Below are positions 1 through 6,518 of a DNA stretch of 9,995 bases, piece by piece. Every line of letters begins with the position of its first letter. The stretch's first letter is position 1. The translations under genes were made by a program, and so were the position numbers. Source of the DNA: Acidobacteriota bacterium (GTDB taxonomy: Bacteria; Acidobacteriota; Thermoanaerobaculia; Multivoradales; JAHEKO01); contig JAUWSP010000055.1 of the NCBI GenBank assembly GCA_030610025.1, forward strand, positions 1 to 9,995, written 5' to 3'. Under the pieces are notes generated by a model, which was given only the letters and a program-made list of their open reading frames with translations, had not been told where the DNA came from and searched no databases.

Positions 1-1
1 G

Positions 2-1027
2 CCTGAGCTCGCGGTCGAAAGATCGCGATTCCTCACCCACTTCCTCGTCGCCGCGGCCGAGGCTCAGCGGCACTCTCCAGGGGCCGAAGGCACCTTTCCG
101 AGTTCCGACGAAGGGCTCGAGACTTTGCAGCGAGAGGCAATGGGAATCCTCTCAGACGAGACGCTGCGTTCGGCAAATCTCGTCTGGGTCCTCTACCACA
201 GCACGGACACCGTCGACCTCCTGACGCCAAATCCAGGTGAGGCGCGACAGGAGCTCATCACTGCCTGGCAGGCGGCTGCCCGCGAGATCGAGACCAATCA
301 AGACCTGTCGATCGATGATCGCCTCAGCGCCCTGATGCCCCAGATCGCGCTGGCGAGAACCGTAGACGAGGCCCAATCCGACCAGGAGGATGGCGATCCC
401 TGGGTGGCTTCCGAGGAACTGAAACAGCACATCCGGCAGACCGTCTCCTGGGCGGCTGACGAAGTCAGCGACGAGGGGCAGCTTCAGACAACCATGAACA
501 CGATGGCCTATCTGCTGTCCTCGGTGGGCCTGGAAGGCGAGGCCGAAGCACTGCTGGCCGCCAGGATGAACGACACCGCGGCCCCCTACTACTTCATGTC
601 GTGGATGGGCAGTATCAAGGAAGATGCCGGTGAGACCGAGGAAGCTCTGGCCTGGTACCGCAAGGCCTACGAGAGCTCGACGGGACGATATAGCCGATTT
701 CGCTGGGGCTCGATGTACCTGCGTCATCTCCTCGAGCTCGCTCCCGAGGATACGCAGACGATCGAGAAGCACTCCGAAGAGGTCCTGGGAGAGCTCCTCG
801 CTCTCGAGGACGCCTTTGCGGGAGGCAACTACTCGCGCCTGGAGGGCCTCGAGAGAAGCTATTTGGACTGGAACGGAACTGGCGAGCACACAACAACCCT
901 TGGAATACTGAGCGAATACGTTCACAGCGCCTGCGACCGCTTCCCCACCGGCGATGAAGATTCGCAGCGCACGCGCTGCGAGTCTTTTCTCTTGGAGGAA
1001 GGCGCTGCGATCGAGAAGCCAGCCTGA
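2..1027 (+). CDS. Thioredoxin-family-like protein, C-terminal part (5' partial)
   Basis: The frame is open from base 2, so the TTG at 125 is not the real start and the gene begins outside the window. At least 341 residues are visible, ending in TGA at 1025-1027. The fragment is acidic and helical. It has a PYYFM block near fragment residues 195-199, a TPR-like helix pair (EEALAWYRKAYESS), an RFRWG block, and two late cysteines (about 311 and 326, CDRFP...RCESFL). From memory this arrangement matches the C-terminal extension of thioredoxin-fold proteins of gammaproteobacteria and Acidobacteriota, where the catalytic thioredoxin domain lies N-terminal. That domain is not visible here, so a disulfide or oxidative-stress role in the periplasm is inference. 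It could also be a plain helical-repeat protein. It converges on the c-di-GMP gene with 25 bases between stops. A long antisense frame at 152-925 is a codon-bias shadow. Confidence 0.6.
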   Translation, partial: PELAVERSRFLTHFLVAAAEAQRHSPGAEGTFPSSDEGLETLQREAMGILSDETLRSANLVWVLYHSTDTVDLLTPNPGEARQELITAWQAAAREIETNQDLSIDDRLSALMPQIALARTVDEAQSDQEDGDPWVASEELKQHIRQTVSWAADEVSDEGQLQTTMNTMAYLLSSVGLEGEAEALLAARMNDTAAPYYFMSWMGSIKEDAGETEEALAWYRKAYESSTGRYSRFRWGSMYLRHLLELAPEDTQTIEKHSEEVLGELLALEDAFAGGNYSRLEGLERSYLDWNGTGEHTTTLGILSEYVHSACDRFPTGDEDSQRTRCESFLLEEGAAIEKPA

Positions 1028-1034
1028 ATCGAGC

Positions 1035-1048
1035 CAGCCCTACGGCTG
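1035..1048. terminator. Weak hairpin between convergent genes
   Basis: CAGCC and GGCTG form a perfect 5-bp stem with a 4-base loop inside the 25-base gap between two convergent stop codons. There is no T-tract on either side, so it is not a classical Rho-independent terminator. It may only slow polymerase, or be chance. Confidence 0.2.
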
Positions 1049-1052
1049 CGAG

Positions 1053-3257
1053 TCAGTTGTCAAAGCTGCTGGGATTGATCGACTCGCTGCCCTCGACCAG
1101 GAGCCTCGAGATCTTTTCCGCCTCAATCGGTGGGCTGAAGTAGAAACCCTGGATTTCGTTGCAACCCTCGGCCGCAAGCAGATCCAGCTGTGAGCTCCTT
1201 TCGACGCCCTCGGCAAGCACTCTCAGACCGAGGCGGCTGCCCAGAACCGAGATGGCGCTGACGATTGCGGCATCACTGTCATCCCTCTCCAGGTTTTTCA
1301 CAAAGGACCGGTCGATCTTGATCCTCTCCAGTGGGAGCTGACGGAGATATTCGAGCGACGAGTACCCCTTGCCGAAATCGTCGAGCGCGAAGCGAACACC
1401 CAGCTCACGCAGCCTCTTGAGGCTGTTCTTCACGCCCGGAGTCGCTTCAATGAGAATGCGCTCGGTGAGCTCCAGCTCCAACAGCTCCGGAGCCAGACCA
1501 CTGTCCTGAAGGGCCTGTACCACGGTGTCGGCGAAGAAGGGATTCTTGAACTGCACAGCCGAGAGATTCACCGCCACTGGCAGGTCCAAAGCCAACGAGT
1601 CCTGCCACTTCTTGGCCTGCAGGCAGGCAGTCCGGAGGACCCAGTCGCCGATCGGAATGATGACGCCGCTGGCTTCGGCCACCGGAATGAACCGATCAGG
1701 AGGTACGAGACCGGACTTCGGATGCTGCCACCTCAGCAGTGCTTCCAGACCGATGACTCGCCGACTCGGTAGCTCGATCTGCGGCTGATACACGAGAAAC
1801 AGCTCATTGCGCTCCAGGGCGCCGTGCAGCTCCTGGCCCAGGATCATTCGCTCCTGCACCAGCCTGTCCATATCGGCGGCATGGAACTTGAAGATGCTCC
1901 GCCCTTCGAGCTTGGCCTGTTCGAGAGCGCGATCGGCCTGACTCAACAGCTGTTTCGCTGCCACCTGGCCGGCTGGAGCCAGTGCGATCCCGATGCTCGC
2001 TCCGACATGAATGCGATGACCTTCGACGTGGAACGGGGGCTCCATCGCCGCGAGGAGTCGACGTGCGAGGCCTGCAGCGTTCCCGACGTCCGTCAAGTCC
2101 ATTTGCAGGATCCCGAATTCGTCGCCACCCAGGCGGCCCATGGTGGCTCCGCCCCGCAGCGTCTCCTTGACTCGCTCTGTCACGGCGACCAGCAGAGCAT
2201 CCCCTACGATCAAGCCATAGGTATCGTTGACGTCCTTCAGATGGTCGATATCCAGCGCCAGCAGCGCCGTCAGACGATCATCGCGCGAGGCTGCCTCGAG
2301 CTCGACCTCCACACGCTCCATGAAAGTGGACCGATTCGGAAGTCGGGTCAGAGAATCGCGCTTTCGACGACTGATGTCGCTGTAGATTCCGTAGATTCCG
2401 AGATTCTCATCACCCAATCGAATGGGATGCGCCAGGATCCGGACATCCAGGGTTGTTCCGTCTCGGCGCAATCGGACGCCCTCGGTGTCCACCACTTCGC
2501 CCTGGAGGACCTTGCACGAAATGGATCTGGCATCCTCGTACTCTTCGGGCCGAACCAGGAGCCTGTTGATCGCTTTGCCCCTGGCGACCTCGCGTGGATA
2601 ACCGAACAGCCTCTCGAAACCCTCGTTACATTCCTGGACGCAGTCATCATTGTCAAGCACAACGATGGCCAAGGGAGACTTCTCGAAGAGCTCCCTGAAG
2701 TAGACGGTTTGGACTTCTAGGGCCTTCTCTGCTCGCATCCTGTCCGTGATGTCCGCCAGAAACAGGACACATTGACACCGGCCCGGTGAGATGGCCGCAA
2801 ACTCCAGGTGTCGACCCAGGCTCTCCACGAACTGATCGAACCGATAGGGCTCCCGATCTCCAGCTTCCAGCCAGGCCATGGCCTCCTTCAAATGACACAG
2901 ATCGATACCTGGCATCGTCTCGGTAATGCGGCGACCCACGACCTGAGAAGCAGGGAGTCCCGTAATGGCTTCGAACGACCGATTGACCTCTAGAAAGATC
3001 AGATCCCGCAGGTTACCGTCTTCATCGAAGAGTACCTCTTGAAGAGCGTAGCCACTCAACGAGTGTTCGAGTACCTCCCGATAGCTCTCCACCTCGAAGC
3101 TCGAGTGCTGTTCGCGCCGGTCTTCAGCTGCGCCTTGTCGTAAGCCCAGATCCCCGGCGGGTCGGCGTGAACCCAGGCTCTCCTCTTCGGGTGGCACTGA
3201 ACGGATTCGATCACTCGTCATGGGCGTCTTTCCCTCGGATCTGGGTTCTCTCAGCAT
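1053..3257 (-). CDS. PAS-PAS-GGDEF-EAL cyclic-di-GMP regulator
   Basis: A 734-residue soluble protein predicted to make and/or break cyclic-di-GMP. Order: disordered N-terminus (1-55), PAS 1 (about 58-172), a short helix, PAS 2 (about 183-297), GGDEF (about 301-460), EAL (about 470-725). No membrane segment is seen, so it is probably cytosolic. The GGDEF motif is intact (377-381), with D336 and N344/D345 as expected metal and substrate residues. The inhibitory I-site RxxD reads RGGA (368-371), so product inhibition is probably lost. The EAL catalytic set is present: E505, N564, E596, D626, D627, K647, E683 and Q703. PAS 2 runs straight into the DSLTRLPNR start of GGDEF, without the usual linker helix. 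ATG at 3257 and an in-frame ATG at 3221 (residue 13) each have a purine-rich site 10-11 bases upstream, so the start is undecided. The PAS ligand cannot be told. Confidence 0.93.
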   Translation of the reverse strand: MLREPRSEGKTPMTSDRIRSVPPEEESLGSRRPAGDLGLRQGAAEDRREQHSSFEVESYREVLEHSLSGYALQEVLFDEDGNLRDLIFLEVNRSFEAITGLPASQVVGRRITETMPGIDLCHLKEAMAWLEAGDREPYRFDQFVESLGRHLEFAAISPGRCQCVLFLADITDRMRAEKALEVQTVYFRELFEKSPLAIVVLDNDDCVQECNEGFERLFGYPREVARGKAINRLLVRPEEYEDARSISCKVLQGEVVDTEGVRLRRDGTTLDVRILAHPIRLGDENLGIYGIYSDISRRKRDSLTRLPNRSTFMERVEVELEAASRDDRLTALLALDIDHLKDVNDTYGLIVGDALLVAVTERVKETLRGGATMGRLGGDEFGILQMDLTDVGNAAGLARRLLAAMEPPFHVEGHRIHVGASIGIALAPAGQVAAKQLLSQADRALEQAKLEGRSIFKFHAADMDRLVQERMILGQELHGALERNELFLVYQPQIELPSRRVIGLEALLRWQHPKSGLVPPDRFIPVAEASGVIIPIGDWVLRTACLQAKKWQDSLALDLPVAVNLSAVQFKNPFFADTVVQALQDSGLAPELLELELTERILIEATPGVKNSLKRLRELGVRFALDDFGKGYSSLEYLRQLPLERIKIDRSFVKNLERDDSDAAIVSAISVLGSRLGLRVLAEGVERSSQLDLLAAEGCNEIQGFYFSPPIEAEKISRLLVEGSESINPSSFDN

Positions 3258-3363
3258 GGGCAGTCAATCTCCCCTGTCTACTAAGAGAGTTACCGCTGAG
3301 ACCCGATTTCTGACAATGTGTCGCAAATCCGACTATGCGCAACTATCAATATGTTCTGGAGTG

Positions 3364-3435
3364 GTCCGGAGTCGTCCCGAAAAGGGCGCCGGACGGTGCC
3401 TCGAAGAGCCGGATCGAAACCCCGACTCCGGGCTC
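3364..3435 (-). other. Two adjacent hairpins downstream of the AI-2E family gene
   Basis: This lies in the 189-base gap between the AI-2E family gene and the c-di-GMP gene. Hairpin one is 3406-3413 with 3427-3435: 8 pairs, one bulged G at 3430, a 13-base loop, starting about 11 bases after the AI-2E stop. Hairpin two is 3364-3369 with 3389-3394 (GTCCGG/CCGGAC), with an inner CCC/GGG stem around GAAAA. Neither has a T-tract on the minus strand. They may end or attenuate transcription, or protect the 3' end of the AI-2E mRNA. The rest of the gap holds only a poor promoter-like pair (minus-strand TTGTCA at 3316-3311, 17 bases, then GTAACT), too weak to list. Confidence 0.3.
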
Positions 3436-3446
3436 CACCTACGATG

Positions 3447-4514
3447 TCAGGAACTATCCTTCTCGCTGGGTCTTGCGGCCTTCTCCTCGGCCTCGATACC
3501 CAGCAGCAAGGCCAATCGCCGGGTTCGCTCATGACTCTCGAGAGCCATGACCAGTGTCATCGTGAGGGGCACTGAGAGCAGCATTCCCATGGGGCCGAGG
3601 ACCCATCCCCAGAAAACCAGGGATAGAAACACCACCAGGGTCGAGAGTCCGAGGCCCCTTCCCAGGATACGTGGCTCGAGGAGATTCCCGATCAGGAGAT
3701 TGATCACCAGGTAGCCCACGCCGACCACGATTGCCCTCCCGGGACCCCATTGGACCAGAGCCAGCAGGACGGCCGGGATCGCCGCGATGATCGAGCCGAT
3801 GTTGGGTACGTAATTGAAAAGAAAGGCGACAACTCCCCAAAGCAGCGGAAAGTCGAGACCCAGAATCGTCACCCAGATCGTCACAGCAATAGCGGTCACC
3901 AGGCCGATGGCTGTCTTCAGGCCGATGTAGCGATTCAGGCTCTTGTTGAATCGCGCAAAGGCCCTCAACGTCTCTTCAGAACTGGAGAATGCAGCCTCGA
4001 GCTTGTCCGGAATGCTCGCCACCTCCGCCAACATGAAGATGACCGAGAACAGGATCAGGAAGGTGTAATTGAAGATGCCGCTGACGCTATTGAGCAATCC
4101 GCCTACCATGTCGATGGCGGCGCCGGGATCGACCGTAGCCAGGAGATCTCCAGTCGAACCGAACCTCTCGGCCAAGCCCAGGCTCTCGAGAAGTGTGGTG
4201 ATCTGCTGGTCCAGTCGCTCCCGGTAGTAGGGGATCCGACTCGTGAAATCCGCCACGGAAGTGCCGATGAGGCTCACCATCAGCACGACTACCAGAACCA
4301 TGCCGACGACGACGAGCCCCACGGCGACGGCATTGGGAACGCCCTTTCGGCGCAACCAGGCCAGCGGCGGTACTCCTACAACGGTGAGAAACACACTCAG
4401 AAGGAAAGGGACTACGATCGCCTGAGCGGCCTTCAGACCGTAAATCAAAACGACCCCGGCGGCGAGCGAGATCAGTAGCCCTCTGAAGTCGGTTCTTCGT
4501 TCCAATTCTGTCAT
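3447..4514 (-). CDS. AI-2E family transporter (PF01594, formerly UPF0118)
   Basis: A 355-residue polytopic inner-membrane protein. Hydrophobic segments lie near 11-47 (two), 60-88, 145-163, 197-220, 223-250, 257-278 and 290-325. A soluble stretch around 90-140 separates the third and fourth, as usual in this family. Diagnostic blocks are FNYVPNIGSIIAAIPA (233-248), NLLEPRILGRGLGLS (277-291) and the FWGWVLGPMGMLLSVPLTM region (301-319). Length and layout are typical. Named members include E. coli TqsA, linked to autoinducer-2 export, and YhhT. Others are Na+/H+ antiporters, so the substrate here is not known, and no quorum-sensing gene is nearby. ATG at 4514 has a weak GGGG site about 7 bases upstream and a good -10 box 23 bases upstream. 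The C-terminal tail is charged. The c-di-GMP gene follows on the same strand after 189 bases. Confidence 0.93.
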   Translation of the reverse strand: MTELERRTDFRGLLISLAAGVVLIYGLKAAQAIVVPFLLSVFLTVVGVPPLAWLRRKGVPNAVAVGLVVVGMVLVVVLMVSLIGTSVADFTSRIPYYRERLDQQITTLLESLGLAERFGSTGDLLATVDPGAAIDMVGGLLNSVSGIFNYTFLILFSVIFMLAEVASIPDKLEAAFSSSEETLRAFARFNKSLNRYIGLKTAIGLVTAIAVTIWVTILGLDFPLLWGVVAFLFNYVPNIGSIIAAIPAVLLALVQWGPGRAIVVGVGYLVINLLIGNLLEPRILGRGLGLSTLVVFLSLVFWGWVLGPMGMLLSVPLTMTLVMALESHERTRRLALLLGIEAEEKAARPSEKDSS

Positions 4515-4536
4515 TGCTGCCCCAGGTGCCCGGTCC

Positions 4537-4564
4537 AGTATACGGGGGCGGGGCTCAGAAGCAA
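4537..4564 (-). promoter_or_regulatory. Candidate sigma-70-type promoter for the AI-2E family gene
   Basis: On the minus strand, TTGCTT (4564-4559) and TATACT (4542-4537) are 16 bases apart. The -10 matches TATAAT at 5 of 6, the -35 matches TTGACA at 3 of 6. Transcription would begin near 4530, giving a leader of about 15 bases. It is the best promoter-like pair I found in the window, but it was read by eye. Confidence 0.35.
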
Positions 4565-4585
4565 TGCGGGCTACGCCGAACCGCT

Positions 4586-4598
4586 TGGCGCAGCGCCA
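4586..4598. repeat. 13-base perfect inverted repeat in the divergent promoter region
   Basis: TGGCGCAGCGCCA is a perfect palindrome around a central A. It lies between the AI-2E gene (start 4514) and the TPR gene (start 4739), just upstream of the candidate AI-2E -35 box. It could be an operator for a dimeric regulator or a small hairpin. In GC-rich DNA a chance origin is possible. Confidence 0.3.
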
Positions 4599-4633
4599 CC
4601 CGTAGAGGCGGGAATCGACTACCCGGGGGGGTA

Positions 4634-4662
4634 TTGGCCGGAACGGAGAGGCGGCATAGCTT
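4634..4662 (+). promoter_or_regulatory. Weak candidate promoter for the TPR gene
   Basis: TTGGCC (4634-4639) and TAGCTT (4657-4662) are 17 bases apart, matching the sigma-70 consensus at 4 of 6 and 3 of 6. The leader would be about 70 bases. The match is weak. It is listed because the region is divergent and must hold a promoter for this gene if it is expressed. Confidence 0.2.
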
Positions 4663-4724
4663 AAGTTCGGTACGGCTGGTTCCGAGCCCTTGGAGTCTCT
4701 TCTTCATTTCGGTGCTCGGATCAT

Positions 4725-4730
4725 GGGAGG
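4725..4730 (+). promoter_or_regulatory. Ribosome binding site fixing the TPR gene start
   Basis: GGGAGG stands 8 bases before the ATG at 4739. The frame is open upstream to 4514, but that upstream translation is rich in Arg, Gly and Trp with no domain character and no comparable site, so 4739 is the start. Confidence 0.75.
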
Positions 4731-4738
4731 CAAACTCA

Positions 4739-5947
4739 ATGCTCTCGGCCGGAGTCGCCGCAATCCTGCTGGTAGGTGCCCTCCATGGGCACAGGCTGAC
4801 GGAGGCACTTCCACTCCGCGCGGTCGACTTGAACGAAGCACCGGTGCAGGGCCTTGTCTTCCGAAATGCGCACGGCGCGCCAGCCGCATCTCCCACGGAT
4901 ACTGATGGTTCGACGTCGATTCGAATTGGCGAGGCGGCAGGATCTTCCGGGTGGATGAGAATCACCCTGAGCACTGCGGACTCCCCGAAGCTCGATGTCG
5001 AGCTTCTGGAGCCCTGGAACGGTCTGCTTCCACTCAGTAACCGTTCAGAGTTGGACAGCGGCCCCTTCACCGTCACCGTGGTTGGGGTTCCGATCCAATC
5101 GAGATCGATCGACTCGAGGATCGCCACATCGGTGGCCGCGGGGATCCTCGCGCAAGAGGCCTATCGCAGTGTGTCGACTGCCGCCGAGAGAGGTGAGCGC
5201 CTCCAGCTACTTACAGATCGAGCGAACAGGCTCGGGGTGACGCCGGAGTCCCTGCAGGGCGCCATCAACGGACTGGCAGGGAGAGCTGATTCCAAGTTTG
5301 CAACTGGGGTCGGATCCCTGTGGAACGGGGACCTGGCGACAGCCTCAGATCGCCTGCTCGAGGTCTGGAAGGAGTCTGAAGCTGCCAATTTCGCGGCTCT
5401 CACCGAGGCCGTCGACTCCGCACAGTTCCTCGGAATCACCTACCTTCGTCAGGGCGAGGCGGGTCGAGCTGCCGTTCTGTTGGCCAAGGCCTGTGACCTT
5501 CGACCCGGTGACCTCGACCTTCTCGCATTGCTAGGGACGGCTCTTCATGGAGTGGGAAACTTCAGCGACGCCGAATCCGCTCTTCGACAGGTTCTCGAGG
5601 GACGCGAAGCTGAAAGAGGGGGCGATCACCAGAGCCTGAGTCCGACACTCAATAATCTGGCGATCCTGTATTTCGAACAGGGCCGCTACGAGCAGGCTCG
5701 CACCCTCAACGAAAGGGCTCTGGCAATCGAGGAGGCCAGCAGCTCCCCCAACCACCCTTCGGTCGTTGCCCTGCTCACCAACCTGGCTGCCATCCACACC
5801 GCCCTTGGCGATCCCGTCAGCGCCGAGCCTCTGCTTCGACGCGCTCTCCAGATCGAGGAGGAGGCGCATGGTGAAGCAGGCGTGGAGTTGGCGAGCACGC
5901 TGAACAATCTGGCACTGGTGTACTTCGAAACCGGCATATTGCTCTAA
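4739..5947 (+). CDS. Exported TPR protein, N-terminal part, truncated by an in-frame stop
   Basis: 402 residues from the ATG with a strong ribosome binding site to the TAA at 5945-5947. Residues 1-16 are a hydrophobic segment (MLSAGVAAILLVGALH), probably a signal peptide or anchor, though its n-region has no basic residue. Residues about 20-120 look like a beta-rich domain I do not recognise. Residues about 130-215 are helical, with a GVTPESLQGAINGL block like helices that precede TPRs in other proteins. TPRs run from about 225 on. From about 300 they are of the 42-residue kinesin-light-chain type (LNNLAILYFEQGRYEQARTL, NHPSVVALLTNLAAIH, LNNLALVYFETG). The last repeat stops halfway, after FETGILL, and the same frame resumes as SKRLYERVLAI. 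The natural gene therefore spans 4739-6490 (583 codons plus stop). TPR stacks bind protein partners; none can be named. It is either a pseudogene or a sequence error. Confidence 0.7.
   Translation: MLSAGVAAILLVGALHGHRLTEALPLRAVDLNEAPVQGLVFRNAHGAPAASPTDTDGSTSIRIGEAAGSSGWMRITLSTADSPKLDVELLEPWNGLLPLSNRSELDSGPFTVTVVGVPIQSRSIDSRIATSVAAGILAQEAYRSVSTAAERGERLQLLTDRANRLGVTPESLQGAINGLAGRADSKFATGVGSLWNGDLATASDRLLEVWKESEAANFAALTEAVDSAQFLGITYLRQGEAGRAAVLLAKACDLRPGDLDLLALLGTALHGVGNFSDAESALRQVLEGREAERGGDHQSLSPTLNNLAILYFEQGRYEQARTLNERALAIEEASSSPNHPSVVALLTNLAAIHTALGDPVSAEPLLRRALQIEEEAHGEAGVELASTLNNLALVYFETGILL
5945..5947 (+). other. In-frame nonsense codon inside a TPR
   Basis: TAA replaces the Glu/Gln position of the TPR pattern G-x-Y/L-x-E/Q-A. 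In the earlier repeat, GRYEQARTLNER has Q where this repeat (GILL-stop-SKRLYER) has the stop, with identical spacing on both sides. One base change from GAA or CAA would explain it. The following base is T, giving the efficient stop context TAAT, so readthrough is unlikely. Confidence 0.85.
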
Positions 5948-5968
5948 TCGAAGCGACTCTACGAGAGG

Positions 5969-6490
5969 GTGCTGGCCATCGATCGTGAGACCAGCGGACC
6001 CGAGAGCGCAGAGGTCGCGTCCGATCTCAGCAACCTGGCTCTGAACAGCGATCAGCTCGGAGCAACGCTGGAGGCTGAGAGGCTCTATCGCCTGTCCCTC
6101 GAGCTGCGCGAGAAGATCCTCGAGCCCAACCATCCCGATCTCGCCCAGAGCTACGGCAATCTAGCCTGGTTCTACCATCGTCAGCGCCGGCTCGACGAGG
6201 CGGAAGGCCTCTACCTCGCCGCTCTCGAAGTGCTCGATGCGGGCCTGGGTGCGGATCCTCAGCACCTGGCCTGGACACTCAAGTGCCTCGGAATGCTGTA
6301 TCAGAAGCAGGGCCTATACGCCAAAGCCGAGCCTTTCTATCGTCGATCCTTGGGAGTACTCGAGACTTCCGAAGGTGGCTCCCCCTCTGAACTGATTTCT
6401 CTCCTTTGGACGTTCGCCGCTCTGCTGGAAGAAACCGGGCGAGCGGAGGCGGCGGCGGCGCTCGAGGCACGAATCAAAAGTCTTCGTTGA
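5969..6490 (+). pseudogene. TPR gene 3' part, separated by the nonsense codon
   Basis: This is in the same frame as the gene at 4739 and continues its repeats. It has at least three more 42-residue kinesin-light-chain-type TPRs (LSNLALNSDQLGATLEAERL, NHPDLAQSYGNLAWFYH, LKCLGMLYQKQGLYAKAEPF) and a last half repeat (LLWTFAALLEETGRAEAAAA), ending in TGA at 6488-6490. The repeat register starts at 5948, directly after the TAA. The first possible start is GTG at 5969, but its only purine-rich stretch (GAGAGG, 5963-5968) touches the start codon, too close for normal initiation. The next in-frame ATG is far into the repeats. No signal peptide is present, so even if translated it would be cytosolic. 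It is best read as the disconnected C-terminal half of one gene. It converges on the NHL gene with 28 bases between stops. Confidence 0.7.
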
Positions 6491-6518
6491 CCCGAGCAGA
6501 CCGGATACCACCACACCC

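Noticed and set aside
152..925. 257-codon open frame on the minus strand
   Set aside because: Antisense to the thioredoxin-family-like gene, whose frame is open from the window edge and has recognisable blocks. The antisense translation has no domain character.
1824..2720. 298-codon open frame on the plus strand
   Set aside because: Lies opposite the PAS-GGDEF coding region, which has clear catalytic motifs. Long antisense frames are common with this codon bias.
3750..4478. 242-codon open frame on the plus strand
   Set aside because: Antisense to the AI-2E family gene. Its Asp/Gln/His-rich product is the mirror of hydrophobic codons.
3447..4514. Quorum-sensing locus built on the AI-2E family gene
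   Set aside because: The family is broad and many members are unrelated to AI-2. No LuxS, LsrK or receptor gene is nearby, so the name alone does not support it.
4514..4738. 75-codon upstream extension of the TPR gene to an ATG at 4514
   Set aside because: Overlaps the start of the divergent AI-2E gene, lacks a ribosome binding site and reads as Arg/Gly-rich low-quality protein. GGGAGG before 4739 decides the start.
5531..6133. 200-codon minus-strand frame crossing the TPR nonsense codon
   Set aside because: It could have suggested that the minus strand is the coding one here, but its product shows no domain, while the plus frame shows TPR periodicity on both sides of the stop.
5600..6480. 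Repeated DNA across the TPR region, considered as a tandem-repeat array
   Set aside because: The periodicity is at the protein level (42 residues). The DNA copies are diverged, so it is a repeat protein, not a DNA repeat.
6491..6518. Possible bidirectional terminator between the TPR and NHL genes
   Set aside because: The 28 bases contain no stem of useful length and no T-tract.
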